NCBI RefSeq assembly: GCF_001570725.1
Contig: NZ_BCNV01000005.1
Coordinates: 558,001 to 622,000 of the forward strand
Length of the DNA stretch: 64,000 bases
Source of the DNA: Paenibacillus amylolyticus
GTDB taxonomy: Bacteria; Bacillota; Bacilli; Paenibacillales; Paenibacillaceae
Direction: 5' to 3'
The position numbers were made by a program, and so were the translations under genes. Positions 17,024 to 26,162 of this stretch are shown one piece after another; position 1 is the first letter of the stretch, and every line of letters begins with the position of its first letter. The notes beneath the pieces are model-generated. The model had not been told where the DNA came from, did not search any database, and saw nothing but the letters and a program-made list of their open reading frames with translations.

Positions 17024-19087
17024 ATGATCGATCAGGAGAATGGAATTTTCGCAGCGGTATGCCCGCTCGATTGTCCGGATACTTGTGGTCTGTTACTACA
17101 TAAAGAGAACGGTAAAATTGTGAAGGTGGCAGGCAATCCGGATCATCCGATCACCAAGGGTGCCATTTGTAATAAAGTCAGAAATATGACCGAGCGGGTG
17201 TATCACCCCGAGCGTCTACAATATCCGATGAGACGTGTAGGAGCCAAAGGGGAAGGTAAGTTCGAACGAATCAGTTGGGATGAAGCAATTCGCGAGATTA
17301 CGACCAAATTCACTGCATTGTCCGAGACTTACGGCCCGGAGAGCATCCTGCCCTACAGCTTTTACGGTAACATGGGCATTCTCGGCGTAGACGGCATGGA
17401 CCGACGTTTCTTCAATGCGCTTGGTGCGAGTGTACTGGAGCAGACGATTTGTAATGCGGCCGGGAATACCGGCTGGAAATATACGATGGGCGCCAACCAT
17501 GGAACGGTGCCGGAAGATACGGAGCATGCGGATCTGATCCTGGTATGGGGCGGGAATATCGTCAGTACGAATATGCACCAGGTTGTTTTGGCGGAGAAAG
17601 CCCGCAAGAAAGGCGCCAAGATCGTCGTCATCGACGTTCATCGTAATCGTACCGCCCAGTGGGGCGACTGGTTTATTCCTTTGTATCCGGGCACGGACAG
17701 TGCACTGGCGCTGGGAATGATGCATGTGCTGTTTGAACGGGGACTGACGGATGAAGCATTTATGCAAAAATATACGGTGGGACATGAGGCACTGCGTGAT
17801 CATGTCCGCAGTTACACCCCTGAACGTGTTGCACGCATTACTGGCGTGCCGGAGGAAACCATTGTGGAGCTGGCCGAACTATACGGCAACGCACAGGCAG
17901 CTCATATTCACATCGGCAATGGCCTCCAGCATCATGATAATGGAGGCATGAACGTGCGTAGCGTCGCATGTCTGCCTGCCATCACGGGGCAATGGCTGAA
18001 GCAAGGTGGCGGTGCTGTTCGCACCAACAGCTACGCGAGCACGAATAGCGACGCGCTGGAACGTCCGGAGCTGCGGCAGAATCCGGAGCCGCGAGTGGTG
18101 AATATGAACCGGATTGGTGAAGCGTTGCTGGAAGCAGAGCAGCCGATTCGGGCTATGATGGTTTACTGCAGCAATCCACTGGTGGTGGCACCGGATACCG
18201 AACGGGTGGAGCGAGGTTTTGCACGTGAAGATCTGTTCACGGTTGTGCATGATCTGTTCATCACGGATACGGCGAAATATGCAGATATCGTATTGCCAGC
18301 CACATCTTCATTTGAAGCGACGGACCTGTATGCCTCCTACTGGCATCAGTACGTTCATCTGCAAGAGCCGGTCATTGCACCGATTGGGGAGAGCAAGAGC
18401 AATGTGGAACTTTTTTCACTACTTGGGCAAGCCATGGGGTACGATCCTGCAATCTTCGGAGAAACGCCGGAACAGATGATTGAGGACGCACTTCAGGGCA
18501 CAGGCAACCCCTACATGAATGGAGTCACGTTGGAGGGATTGAAGCAACATCGATTCGTGAAGCTGGATATGTCGCCACATACTGCATTTCTGGATCAGCT
18601 GCCCACGCCTTCAGGTAAAATCGAATTGTATTCCGAGACAATGGAACAGAGAGGGCTACCGCCGCTCCCTACTTATAGTGCTTTGGTTGAAGGATATGAT
18701 GGGGAGAATCCGGCTGGACCTGCCGATACATATCCATTGATGTTCCTATCGCCGCCTAACCATAATTTCCTGAACTCCACCTTTGGCAATTCAGCCAAAC
18801 ACCAACGTTTGGAAAAGATGCCTCTATTGCAAATGCACCCCGAGGACGCCATTCGTAGAAACGTGGAGGATGGGGATGCTGTAGTAGTATGGAATGATCG
18901 TGGGCGCATCGAACTTACCGCCAAGGTGAGTGAAGCCATGTTGCCGGGAACCGTCATCAGCCAGGGTTTATGGTGGGACGGGGACGGCAAGAAGCAGCGA
19001 GCGAATTCGCTCACGTCCAACCGATTGTCGGACATGGGCAACGGGGCTACCTTCTTCTCGGCCACTGTCGAAGTGAAGCGTCAATGA
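17024..19087 (+). CDS. Molybdopterin-dependent oxidoreductase (formate dehydrogenase-like, YyaE-like)
   Basis: A 687-residue cytoplasmic enzyme of the DMSO-reductase superfamily. The N-terminus holds a [4Fe-4S] motif C-x3-C-x3-C-x27-C (Cys13, 17, 21, 49). The molybdopterin-guanine dinucleotide folds follow, with a candidate Mo ligand cysteine in TICNAAGN (about residue 143), and a C-terminal cofactor-binding domain (FLSPPNHNFLNSTFGN). No Tat signal is present, so it acts inside the cell. The family contains formate dehydrogenases and many uncharacterised enzymes such as B. subtilis YyaE; the substrate here is unknown. Its neighbour is a formate/nitrite channel, and mobA and moaA for its cofactor are in the same window. 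GAGGGGGAG precedes ATG 17024. Confidence 0.85.
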   Translation: MIDQENGIFAAVCPLDCPDTCGLLLHKENGKIVKVAGNPDHPITKGAICNKVRNMTERVYHPERLQYPMRRVGAKGEGKFERISWDEAIREITTKFTALSETYGPESILPYSFYGNMGILGVDGMDRRFFNALGASVLEQTICNAAGNTGWKYTMGANHGTVPEDTEHADLILVWGGNIVSTNMHQVVLAEKARKKGAKIVVIDVHRNRTAQWGDWFIPLYPGTDSALALGMMHVLFERGLTDEAFMQKYTVGHEALRDHVRSYTPERVARITGVPEETIVELAELYGNAQAAHIHIGNGLQHHDNGGMNVRSVACLPAITGQWLKQGGGAVRTNSYASTNSDALERPELRQNPEPRVVNMNRIGEALLEAEQPIRAMMVYCSNPLVVAPDTERVERGFAREDLFTVVHDLFITDTAKYADIVLPATSSFEATDLYASYWHQYVHLQEPVIAPIGESKSNVELFSLLGQAMGYDPAIFGETPEQMIEDALQGTGNPYMNGVTLEGLKQHRFVKLDMSPHTAFLDQLPTPSGKIELYSETMEQRGLPPLPTYSALVEGYDGENPAGPADTYPLMFLSPPNHNFLNSTFGNSAKHQRLEKMPLLQMHPEDAIRRNVEDGDAVVVWNDRGRIELTAKVSEAMLPGTVISQGLWWDGDGKKQRANSLTSNRLSDMGNGATFFSATVEVKRQ

Positions 19088-19177
19088 GTGTGCTTGCAGG
19101 GTGATTTTTTGAGGTAAGATAAACAAAGAACAAAATGTATCAGGATCTAAAGAGCAATAAAAGTAACACTTTCAAAG

Positions 19178-19222
19178 GCCTTCGCTCTGGCTGGTTATGC
19201 CGTCAGGGCAAAGGCTTTTTTT
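19178..19222 (+). terminator. Terminator of the molybdopterin oxidoreductase gene
   Basis: GCCTTCGCTCTG (19178-19189) pairs with CAGGGCAAAGGC (19204-19215) with one mismatch, followed by seven Ts. Confidence 0.85.
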
Positions 19223-19268
19223 GGTATGGTAACACGTTTTGTAGCGTATTAAGGAGAATGAACTAGAG

Positions 19269-20495
19269 ATGATGAGATGGCTGGATAACTATCCAAAAGA
19301 AGTGAGAGTATTTTTACTGGCAAGTCTGGTTAACGCAACCGGCAGTGCCTTGATGTGGCCGCTGACCACCATGTATGTGTTTGATGAGCTTGGGCGGACG
19401 ATGGCCAACGCGGGTTTTGTAATCCTCATTCAGTCCCTGGGTGGCATCTTTGGACAATTGCTCGGAGGTTCGTTGTATCACCGGGTGGGCGTGAAGAAGC
19501 TGATCATTGGCTCACTGGCGCTTAATGCGTTAGGTTTGTTTGCGTTGCCCTGGATTAGCGCGTATTGGGTCATATTTATATGTGCTATGGGCTGGATTGG
19601 CCTGTTCAGTTCATTGTCGCTGCCAGCGATTCAGGCTTTTATTGGCTTCCGGTTTGCGGAGCGACGCGGTGAATTATTCAATATTATCTATGTAGCAAAC
19701 AATATCGGGGTGGCGATTGGTACGGCGCTGAGTGGTTTCCTGGCTGACTTTTCCTATCACCTTAGCTTTGTTTTGAACGGGGTGACCTCAGCCGGGTTCG
19801 CGATTTTCTTCTGGTATTATCTATCGCGAGTCGAACCGGATCAGGGGGGAGTGCATCTGACGAAACGCAAAACTGTTCCCGATGGGCCGGGCGTTTGGGC
19901 ATTGCTGGGCAATACCCGGTTATATCTGTTTATGAGCTTGGGGGTGCTGTTCCTGTTATTCGGCAACTCCATTTGGAACACAGGTGTGTCCCCGTATATC
20001 ATCTCTGAGGGTATGGAGAAAAGAATGTACGGTCTGCTCTGGACCCTGAACGGGGTACTGATCTTTGTGGGCCAACCGTTTACCAGCTGGGTGAAACGGA
20101 CCATGGCCCGTACCTCCACGGACCAGATGACCGCGAGTGCGGTATTCTATGGCATGGCCTACATTGTCATGATTACCATGTACAGCTATCCAGGCATGGT
20201 GCTCGCAATGGTACTCGCTACGTTTGGAGAGATGTTGATCTCCCCTGCAACACCTGCATTTATCTCGGAGCATGCCGGCAGGGCAGCCCCTTTTTACATC
20301 GGGATATCGGGTGGGATCGGTGCGGTTGGACGGGTTATCGGGCCCTATGCGATGGGGGTTATGTATGACAAGCAGGGACTTATTCCGGTAGCGTGGTTGG
20401 CAACAGGCACAGCGGCGATTGCGGTACTTGGTTTTGTATTGCATGCGGTGTTGAACCGCAATCGTGAAGTGAAGGAGTATGGGATGGATACGTAA
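19269..20495 (+). CDS. Major facilitator superfamily transporter
   Basis: A 408-residue integral membrane protein with about twelve hydrophobic helices in two halves. The loop after helix 2 (GGSLYHRVGVKKLI) matches the MFS motif A region; the first helix ends in a typical N-terminal MFS sequence (LASLVNATGSALMWPL). These carriers export drugs or move small solutes by proton exchange; no substrate can be inferred. It starts at ATG 19269 (or 19272) behind AAGGAG, just after a terminator, so it is likely monocistronic. A strong terminator follows. Confidence 0.85.
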   Translation: MMRWLDNYPKEVRVFLLASLVNATGSALMWPLTTMYVFDELGRTMANAGFVILIQSLGGIFGQLLGGSLYHRVGVKKLIIGSLALNALGLFALPWISAYWVIFICAMGWIGLFSSLSLPAIQAFIGFRFAERRGELFNIIYVANNIGVAIGTALSGFLADFSYHLSFVLNGVTSAGFAIFFWYYLSRVEPDQGGVHLTKRKTVPDGPGVWALLGNTRLYLFMSLGVLFLLFGNSIWNTGVSPYIISEGMEKRMYGLLWTLNGVLIFVGQPFTSWVKRTMARTSTDQMTASAVFYGMAYIVMITMYSYPGMVLAMVLATFGEMLISPATPAFISEHAGRAAPFYIGISGGIGAVGRVIGPYAMGVMYDKQGLIPVAWLATGTAAIAVLGFVLHAVLNRNREVKEYGMDT

Positions 20496-20557
20496 TGTTG
20501 TAATGGCATAATAATCTTCCCGTACCCTGATGATAATTGATATGAAGCAACCTTAAC

Positions 20558-20588
20558 CTTCCCCCTGTAGTGGGGGAGTTTTTTTTTA
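20558..20588 (+). terminator. Terminator of the MFS transporter gene
   Basis: CTTCCCCC pairs with GGGGGAG over the loop TGTAGT, followed by about nine Ts. Confidence 0.9.
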
Positions 20589-20771
20589 TCTTTGCAAGGA
20601 CCCGCTCCAATAGCCGTGCCAGCGAATGATTTTCCCGATGAGATGAGACAGGATTGTTCAGAAATCAGACTTGTTATGCTTCAATCCCATGTCATTCAAC
20701 GTTCTTTCCTCTATTTGTGCATAATGCTCATATAATAGAATGAACTGGTTAAAGGCAGGAGGGTGCATACG

Positions 20772-22319
20772 ATGTACAAGGTTTTGTTGGTCGATGATGA
20801 ATTTATGATCTCGGACGGGATCTCCAGCGTCGTGAACTGGTCTCGATTAGGAACAGAACTGATCGGCATCGCTCAAGATGGATTGGAAGCGCTTGCTAAG
20901 ATCGAGCAGCAACGCCCGGATATCATTATCTCGGACATTCGCATGCCGGGAATGGATGGTTTACAGCTGGTAGAAGCTGTGGCCGAGAAGTATCAGGATA
21001 TCTCGTTTATTATGCTCACGGGTTTTACGGAATTTGAATATGCGAAGACGGCCATGCATTATGGGGTGAAGCATTATTTGCTCAAGCCCTGTAGTGAGGA
21101 GCATCTCGTACAGGCTATTAGTGAATTGGTCAGTGAGAAACGGGAGTTGACCGATCAGGAGTGTTTTGTGCAGTCGATCCAATATAATCTGGAGCGTGTA
21201 CTGCCGCATGCCAAGGAATATTTTCTGAAGGAGCTGGTGACCAACAGAACGTACGGGGTCAAGGAATGGAAGTATTTCGAGGAATTATTCGATGTACAGT
21301 TTCAGGATCAACGTGTGCGATTGCTGTTGGTAGAGATTGAGGGGGATCATGAGTACTTGCACTTGTTCGCGGTAAAGAACATTGCCGAGGATATTTTTCA
21401 TAATCCGATCTTAAGTACCACGGTTGGTGGGCATGTGTTATTGATGATGGAGGACAAGTTGTCTGAAACACAGTTGTTCCATAATATCGATGAGATTCGC
21501 GCCACATTTACCCGATATTATCATGATGATCTCACGATTGCGCTGAGCGAACCAGGGGATCTTTCACAGGCACGACAATTGTACATGCAGACTCTGGTGT
21601 ATCTCAATTACCGCTTTTACCTCGGTGAGGGCAGTCTCATTATGGAGCGGGATGTCTACTCTCCCGGGGAGCGCACTCTTCCCGAATTCGAATATGATCC
21701 AGAGCGGATGGCTACTGCAATTAAGGCTGGACACTGGCAGGAAGTCGGAACAGAGTTGAACCGGATGTTTCAGCTGCTCGCCGACTTACGATACGATATA
21801 TCCCAAACGAAGTCCTATCTCATTCAGATGTTTATGGAAATTATTCGGCTCAGCGGTTCTACCGAGATGAAAAGGTATATGGACCAGTTGCCAGGCATGA
21901 TTGAATCCAGCACCCTACATTCTTTTCAACAGTTTCTGCTTGCCGTTGCCAGGGAAATCACGCTGCGCCGTTATGAACAACATCGCTCCAGACAATCGCA
22001 GATGGTGGGCAGTGTGAAGCAGATCGTGGAGAAGCGCTACAGGGACGAAACACTGACGCTTCAATCCATCGCCGGGGAAATATACATGAATCCAGACTAC
22101 ATCGGCAAAATGTTCAAAAAAGAAACCGGTGAGAAGTTTACGAACTATGTGTTAAGCTACCGCATTCGCAAAGCGTTGGAGCTTCTGGAGCAGGATGGGA
22201 ACTGCACTGTATCCTCGCTTGCAGAACAGACAGGCTTTGGTGCCAACTGGCCGTATTTCAGCAAAATGTTCAAGAAATACACCGGATTCTCTCCTTCCGA
22301 GTATAAAAAAGTTCCCTAG
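20772..22319 (+). CDS. Response regulator, YesN type, with AraC DNA-binding domain
   Basis: A 515-residue regulator. The receiver domain (1-120) has the acidic pocket Asp8-Asp9, the phosphoacceptor Asp55 in IIISDIRMPGMDG and the conserved Lys in YLLKP. A linker of about 270 residues follows, then a C-terminal AraC helix-turn-helix pair (about 415-515; SIAGEIYMNPDYIGKMFKKETGEKF and GFSPSEYKK). It is expected to be phosphorylated by the histidine kinase encoded at 26163 and to activate the sugar transporter genes between them. GGAGGG before ATG 20772 sets the start. TATAAT at 20731-20736 is a likely -10. A terminator after it separates its transcript from the permease genes. Confidence 0.93.
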   Translation: MYKVLLVDDEFMISDGISSVVNWSRLGTELIGIAQDGLEALAKIEQQRPDIIISDIRMPGMDGLQLVEAVAEKYQDISFIMLTGFTEFEYAKTAMHYGVKHYLLKPCSEEHLVQAISELVSEKRELTDQECFVQSIQYNLERVLPHAKEYFLKELVTNRTYGVKEWKYFEELFDVQFQDQRVRLLLVEIEGDHEYLHLFAVKNIAEDIFHNPILSTTVGGHVLLMMEDKLSETQLFHNIDEIRATFTRYYHDDLTIALSEPGDLSQARQLYMQTLVYLNYRFYLGEGSLIMERDVYSPGERTLPEFEYDPERMATAIKAGHWQEVGTELNRMFQLLADLRYDISQTKSYLIQMFMEIIRLSGSTEMKRYMDQLPGMIESSTLHSFQQFLLAVAREITLRRYEQHRSRQSQMVGSVKQIVEKRYRDETLTLQSIAGEIYMNPDYIGKMFKKETGEKFTNYVLSYRIRKALELLEQDGNCTVSSLAEQTGFGANWPYFSKMFKKYTGFSPSEYKKVP

Positions 22320-22383
22320 GACAGCGTTGTTGTCGCTTCTACATAGCTTCCTGATATCCGATCTACATCTGATCTACGTTCTC

Positions 22384-22421
22384 GCCCTGTACGCCATTCA
22401 TCGGCAGCAGGGTCTTTTTTT
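22384..22421 (+). terminator. Terminator after the response regulator gene
   Basis: CCCTG/CAGGG with an inner GCC/GGC pair, followed by seven Ts (22415-22421). It makes the downstream permease genes a separate or attenuated transcript. Confidence 0.8.
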
Positions 22422-22542
22422 GTCGGACGGAACTCGGTTTTGAACATCCATTTATCGGAAATGAGCATGGGAAGAAAAGGCGCTCGATTCTATCATTAGA
22501 GGTGTCATGTTAAGTAATGAACATCGAGTGGAGGTTGAGTGG

Positions 22543-23508
22543 ATGGAGCTGAATCGAAGCCGGGGGATTGAACCTGGGCGTTTGAAGCCAGCTGGCAAAT
22601 GGAGTTCGGTGAAAAAGGAGCTTGTCCGCAACAGATACGTGTATCTGATGCTCGTACCTGTTGTAGCCTATTATCTGATCTTCAGCTATGGGCCGATGTA
22701 CGGGCTGCTGATGGCATTTCAGGAATCCTACAGCCCGGTCAAAGGAATCTTGGCAGGCGAATGGGTCGGGTTTGACAATTTCACCATGTTTTTTGAAAGT
22801 TATTATTTCTGGCGACTGATTAAGAACACACTGATTTTGAGTTTTTACAGCATTGTGTTTGGTTTCCCGGCTCCGATTATTCTGGCTTTGTTACTAAATG
22901 AAGTACGGAAAAAGTGGTTCAGAAGCACGGTGCAGACGATCAGTTACATGCCCCATTTCATCTCGGTTGTTGTCGTGGTTGGAATGTTGAAAACGTTCTC
23001 ATCTCTGGATGGTGGATTATTTAATGTCATTCGTGACTTTTTTGATCTGCAGCCGATTATGTTCTTGGCGGAGAAGGATATGTTCCGTCCGATGTACATC
23101 CTGTCCAACATATGGCAGGGGGCAGGCTGGGCCTCCATTATCTTTTTGGCAGCACTTAGTGGAATTGATCCGCAGTTGTATGAGGCTTCCAAAATTGACG
23201 GCGCAGGCCGCTGGAGACAGCTGCTTCACATTACATTGCCGGGCATTATGCCAACGATTGTGATCATGTTAATTCTGCGCATGGGGGCGGTCATGAACGC
23301 GGATTTTCAGAAAATATTGCTGATGCAAACGGCACCGACCTATGAGACATCGGATGTCATCTCCACCTTTGTCTATCGATCCGGTATTTTGGAGGGGAAC
23401 TATACGTACTCAACGGCCATCGGACTTTTCAATGGCGTCATTAATTTCGCGCTGCTTATTATCGCGAATGCGATCAGCAGAAAGCTTAACTCAACCAGTC
23501 TATGGTAA
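22543..23508 (+). CDS. Sugar ABC transporter permease, LplB/PplB type
   Basis: A 321-residue inner-membrane permease with six predicted spans. The cytoplasmic EAA loop EASKIDGAGRWRQLLHITLPGI contacts the ATPase. It belongs to the CUT1 subfamily variant (LplB/YtcP group) common in Paenibacillus for plant oligosaccharides. GGAGG eight bases before ATG 22543 defines the start, although the frame is open to ATG 22507. It is followed after 15 bases by the second permease and then by the lipoprotein; no ATPase is encoded here, so a shared MsmX-like ATPase from elsewhere must energise the importer. Confidence 0.92.
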   Translation: MELNRSRGIEPGRLKPAGKWSSVKKELVRNRYVYLMLVPVVAYYLIFSYGPMYGLLMAFQESYSPVKGILAGEWVGFDNFTMFFESYYFWRLIKNTLILSFYSIVFGFPAPIILALLLNEVRKKWFRSTVQTISYMPHFISVVVVVGMLKTFSSLDGGLFNVIRDFFDLQPIMFLAEKDMFRPMYILSNIWQGAGWASIIFLAALSGIDPQLYEASKIDGAGRWRQLLHITLPGIMPTIVIMLILRMGAVMNADFQKILLMQTAPTYETSDVISTFVYRSGILEGNYTYSTAIGLFNGVINFALLIIANAISRKLNSTSLW

Positions 23509-23523
23509 TCGGAAGGTGAAGCG

Positions 23524-24393
23524 ATGAAACAGTCTATAGGGGAACGACTTTTTGATGTATTTAATATCCTGCTGCTCGTGGTGATCATGATTTTATGTTT
23601 TTACCCGATGCTGTACGTGTTCAATTCTTCAATCAGTGATCCGGATCAGATGCTGCGTTCCCGTTCACTGATGCTCATTCCTGAAGGTTTCCAGCTGGGC
23701 GCGTACAAGTCGGTATTTCAGGATACTCGCATATACACGGGATATATGAACACCTTGTTCTATGTTGTGGTGGGTACGGCCATCAATCTGCTCATGACTT
23801 CACTGGCTGCATATGGGCTGTCACGCGGTGATCTGATGGGCAGAAAAACGTTGATGAAATTAATTACGTTCACGATGTTTTTTGGCGGTGGCATGATTCC
23901 AACTTTTCTGCTAATTCAGAATCTGGGGATGGTGGATACCCGTTTCGCGCTTATTATTCCGGGTGCCATCAGTACGTTCTATTTCCTCATTATGAAAACA
24001 AACTTTGAAGGCATTCCAATCAGTCTGATTGAATCGGCGAAACTTGATGGTGCCAATGACTTTCTGATTTTGTTTCGAATTGTACTGCCTTTGTCAAAGC
24101 CAATCCTGGCGGTCATGATGCTGTATTATGCGGTTGACCATTGGAATGATTATGTCGGGCCGATGCTCTACCTGCGCAGTCAGGAGTTATATCCGATCCA
24201 GATTATTATGCGTGATATTCTGATCAGCAGCAGTACGGAGGCCATGGGCGCTGGCGCGGACACCGGCTTTGCCATTGGGGAGAACATCAAATATGCAACC
24301 ATTATTATCTCCACGCTGCCGATTATGCTGGTATATCCGTTCATCCAACGTTATTTTGTTCAGGGCGCTCTAATCGGTGCTGTGAAACAATAA
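23524..24393 (+). CDS. Sugar ABC transporter permease, LplC/YtcP type
   Basis: A 289-residue partner permease with six predicted spans and the EAA loop ESAKLDGANDFLILFRIVLP. It pairs with the LplB-type permease to form the channel of a CUT1-like oligosaccharide importer. GGAAGGTGA precedes ATG 23524. The downstream lipoprotein gene starts only 27 bases after its stop, so the three genes are one transcription unit. Confidence 0.92.
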   Translation: MKQSIGERLFDVFNILLLVVIMILCFYPMLYVFNSSISDPDQMLRSRSLMLIPEGFQLGAYKSVFQDTRIYTGYMNTLFYVVVGTAINLLMTSLAAYGLSRGDLMGRKTLMKLITFTMFFGGGMIPTFLLIQNLGMVDTRFALIIPGAISTFYFLIMKTNFEGIPISLIESAKLDGANDFLILFRIVLPLSKPILAVMMLYYAVDHWNDYVGPMLYLRSQELYPIQIIMRDILISSSTEAMGAGADTGFAIGENIKYATIIISTLPIMLVYPFIQRYFVQGALIGAVKQ

Positions 24394-24420
24394 AAAATGT
24401 ATCCTATGGAGGCGAATTAC

Positions 24421-26070
24421 GTGAAAAAAAGAATGGGGTCCATCCTGTTGTCATCGCTACTTACCATGTCTTTACTGGCGGGCTGTACGGGTGATAATGA
24501 ACCAGGTAGCGCAGAGCCAGCAGAGGGAACAGAACCTGCGGTTCAGGCGTTGACCGAGATTCCGCTACCGATTACAAGTGAGCCTTTAACCATTGATTAC
24601 TGGCGCGCCAATGATGCCAAACTGACAGCTTCCTTGAACAATTTTGGCGATATGGCGGCTTATAAGGAAAAGGAGAAGCTGACAGGTATCCAAGTGAAGT
24701 TCACACATCCTCCGCTTGGACAACAGCGTGACCAGTTCAATCTGCTGATCTCCACGAAGGAGCTGCCGGATGTCATTTATTATAACTGGGCGGATGCCGT
24801 TGGCGGACCGGAAAAAATGATCAAGGACGGCCGGATCATCCGGTTAAATGAATTGATCGACAGTTATGCACCGAACTTGAAGCGGATTATTGAATCCGAT
24901 CCGGATGTGAAGAAGCAGATTGCACTCGACGATGGCACGATCTATATGTTCCCACTGCTGAAGCTGGATGCACTGAAGCTGAACGCCACTTCCGGTTTAA
25001 TTATGCGCCAGGATTGGCTTGATAAATTAAATCTCAAAGTACCGACCAACATTGATGAGTGGTATACGGTGCTTAAGGCATTCAAGGAACAGGACCCGAA
25101 CGGAAACGGCAAGGCTGATGAGCTTCCTTTCACTGGAAACTGGGGTCCGGGTAACCTGACCAAGCTCCATGATTTTGCAGCGGCTTTTGGTGTAATTGGT
25201 GGCTTCCAGATGAATGGGGACAAGGTGGAATTCGGGCCGATCCAACCGGGCTACCGAGATTTCTTGGAGACCATGGCCAAGTGGTACAAGGAAGGGCTGA
25301 TTGATCCCGAGATCATGACCAATGACGGTAAAGCATTTGACTATAAGGTTACCAGCAATCTCGCAGGCGCATATCAGGGTGGCGTGTTCAGTGGTATGGG
25401 GAAATATTTCAATCTGATGAGAGATACCGATCCGAACTTTAATGTGACTGGCGTACCATGGCCTGTATCTCAGGATGGAACGTCCTATGCGACATTTAAT
25501 CTGGATGCTAAAGTGTTGACTTATGGTGAGGCGATTACGGCTTCCGCGGACGAAGACAAACTGAAATATATTGTACAGTGGATGGACTACAACTATAGCG
25601 AAGAGGGTAGTGATCTGTTCAACTTTGGTATCGAAAATGACAGCTATGTTCGCGACGGGGAAGGTGTCAAATTCACAGATACCATCATTGATAATCCGAA
25701 CGGTCTGACGTATGACCAGGCACTGGCTTCCTATGCCTTATCCATTATGGACGGTCCAATCAATCAGGATAGCCGTTACCTGGATGCCTTATTATTTGAC
25801 GATGGACAGCGTGCGGCGAATGCGGAATGGATGAAAGCAAGCTCGGCATTAACACTTCCACCAATTCGTTTGTCAACAGATGAGGTAAGCACAAGTACAT
25901 CCATTATGAGCCAGGTGAATACGTATTTGAATGAGACGATGACGGCCATTATTAGCGGACAGAAGCCAATCACCGAATTTGACACCATGGCCGAAACAAT
26001 CAAGAGCATGGGCATTGACCGGGCAATCGAGGTTCATCAGGCGGCCTATGATCGATATCAGTCCAAATAA
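24421..26070 (+). CDS. Sugar-binding lipoprotein of the LplBC-type importer
   Basis: A 549-residue extracellular solute-binding protein. The lipoprotein signal KKRMGSILLSSLLTMSLLAGC ends in a lipobox with Cys22 as lipid anchor, followed by an acidic Glu/Pro linker. The mature domain is of the large LplA type, about 530 residues, typical for long plant oligosaccharides. GGAGG eight bases before GTG 24421 decides the start; the frame also opens at ATG 24397, which would place eight extra residues before the signal. It delivers substrate to the two permeases just upstream. The kinase gene 90 bases downstream presumably senses the same sugars. The substrate is not identifiable from sequence alone. 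Confidence 0.92.
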   Translation: MKKRMGSILLSSLLTMSLLAGCTGDNEPGSAEPAEGTEPAVQALTEIPLPITSEPLTIDYWRANDAKLTASLNNFGDMAAYKEKEKLTGIQVKFTHPPLGQQRDQFNLLISTKELPDVIYYNWADAVGGPEKMIKDGRIIRLNELIDSYAPNLKRIIESDPDVKKQIALDDGTIYMFPLLKLDALKLNATSGLIMRQDWLDKLNLKVPTNIDEWYTVLKAFKEQDPNGNGKADELPFTGNWGPGNLTKLHDFAAAFGVIGGFQMNGDKVEFGPIQPGYRDFLETMAKWYKEGLIDPEIMTNDGKAFDYKVTSNLAGAYQGGVFSGMGKYFNLMRDTDPNFNVTGVPWPVSQDGTSYATFNLDAKVLTYGEAITASADEDKLKYIVQWMDYNYSEEGSDLFNFGIENDSYVRDGEGVKFTDTIIDNPNGLTYDQALASYALSIMDGPINQDSRYLDALLFDDGQRAANAEWMKASSALTLPPIRLSTDEVSTSTSIMSQVNTYLNETMTAIISGQKPITEFDTMAETIKSMGIDRAIEVHQAAYDRYQSK

Positions 26071-26162
26071 TACGTGAGAAATCGAGCGCTAAAACTTTGG
26101 GAAAACCTTCCTGTATGTGATATACCTAGTAGTATCACGTGGTTCAAAGGAGCGCTTTGGTC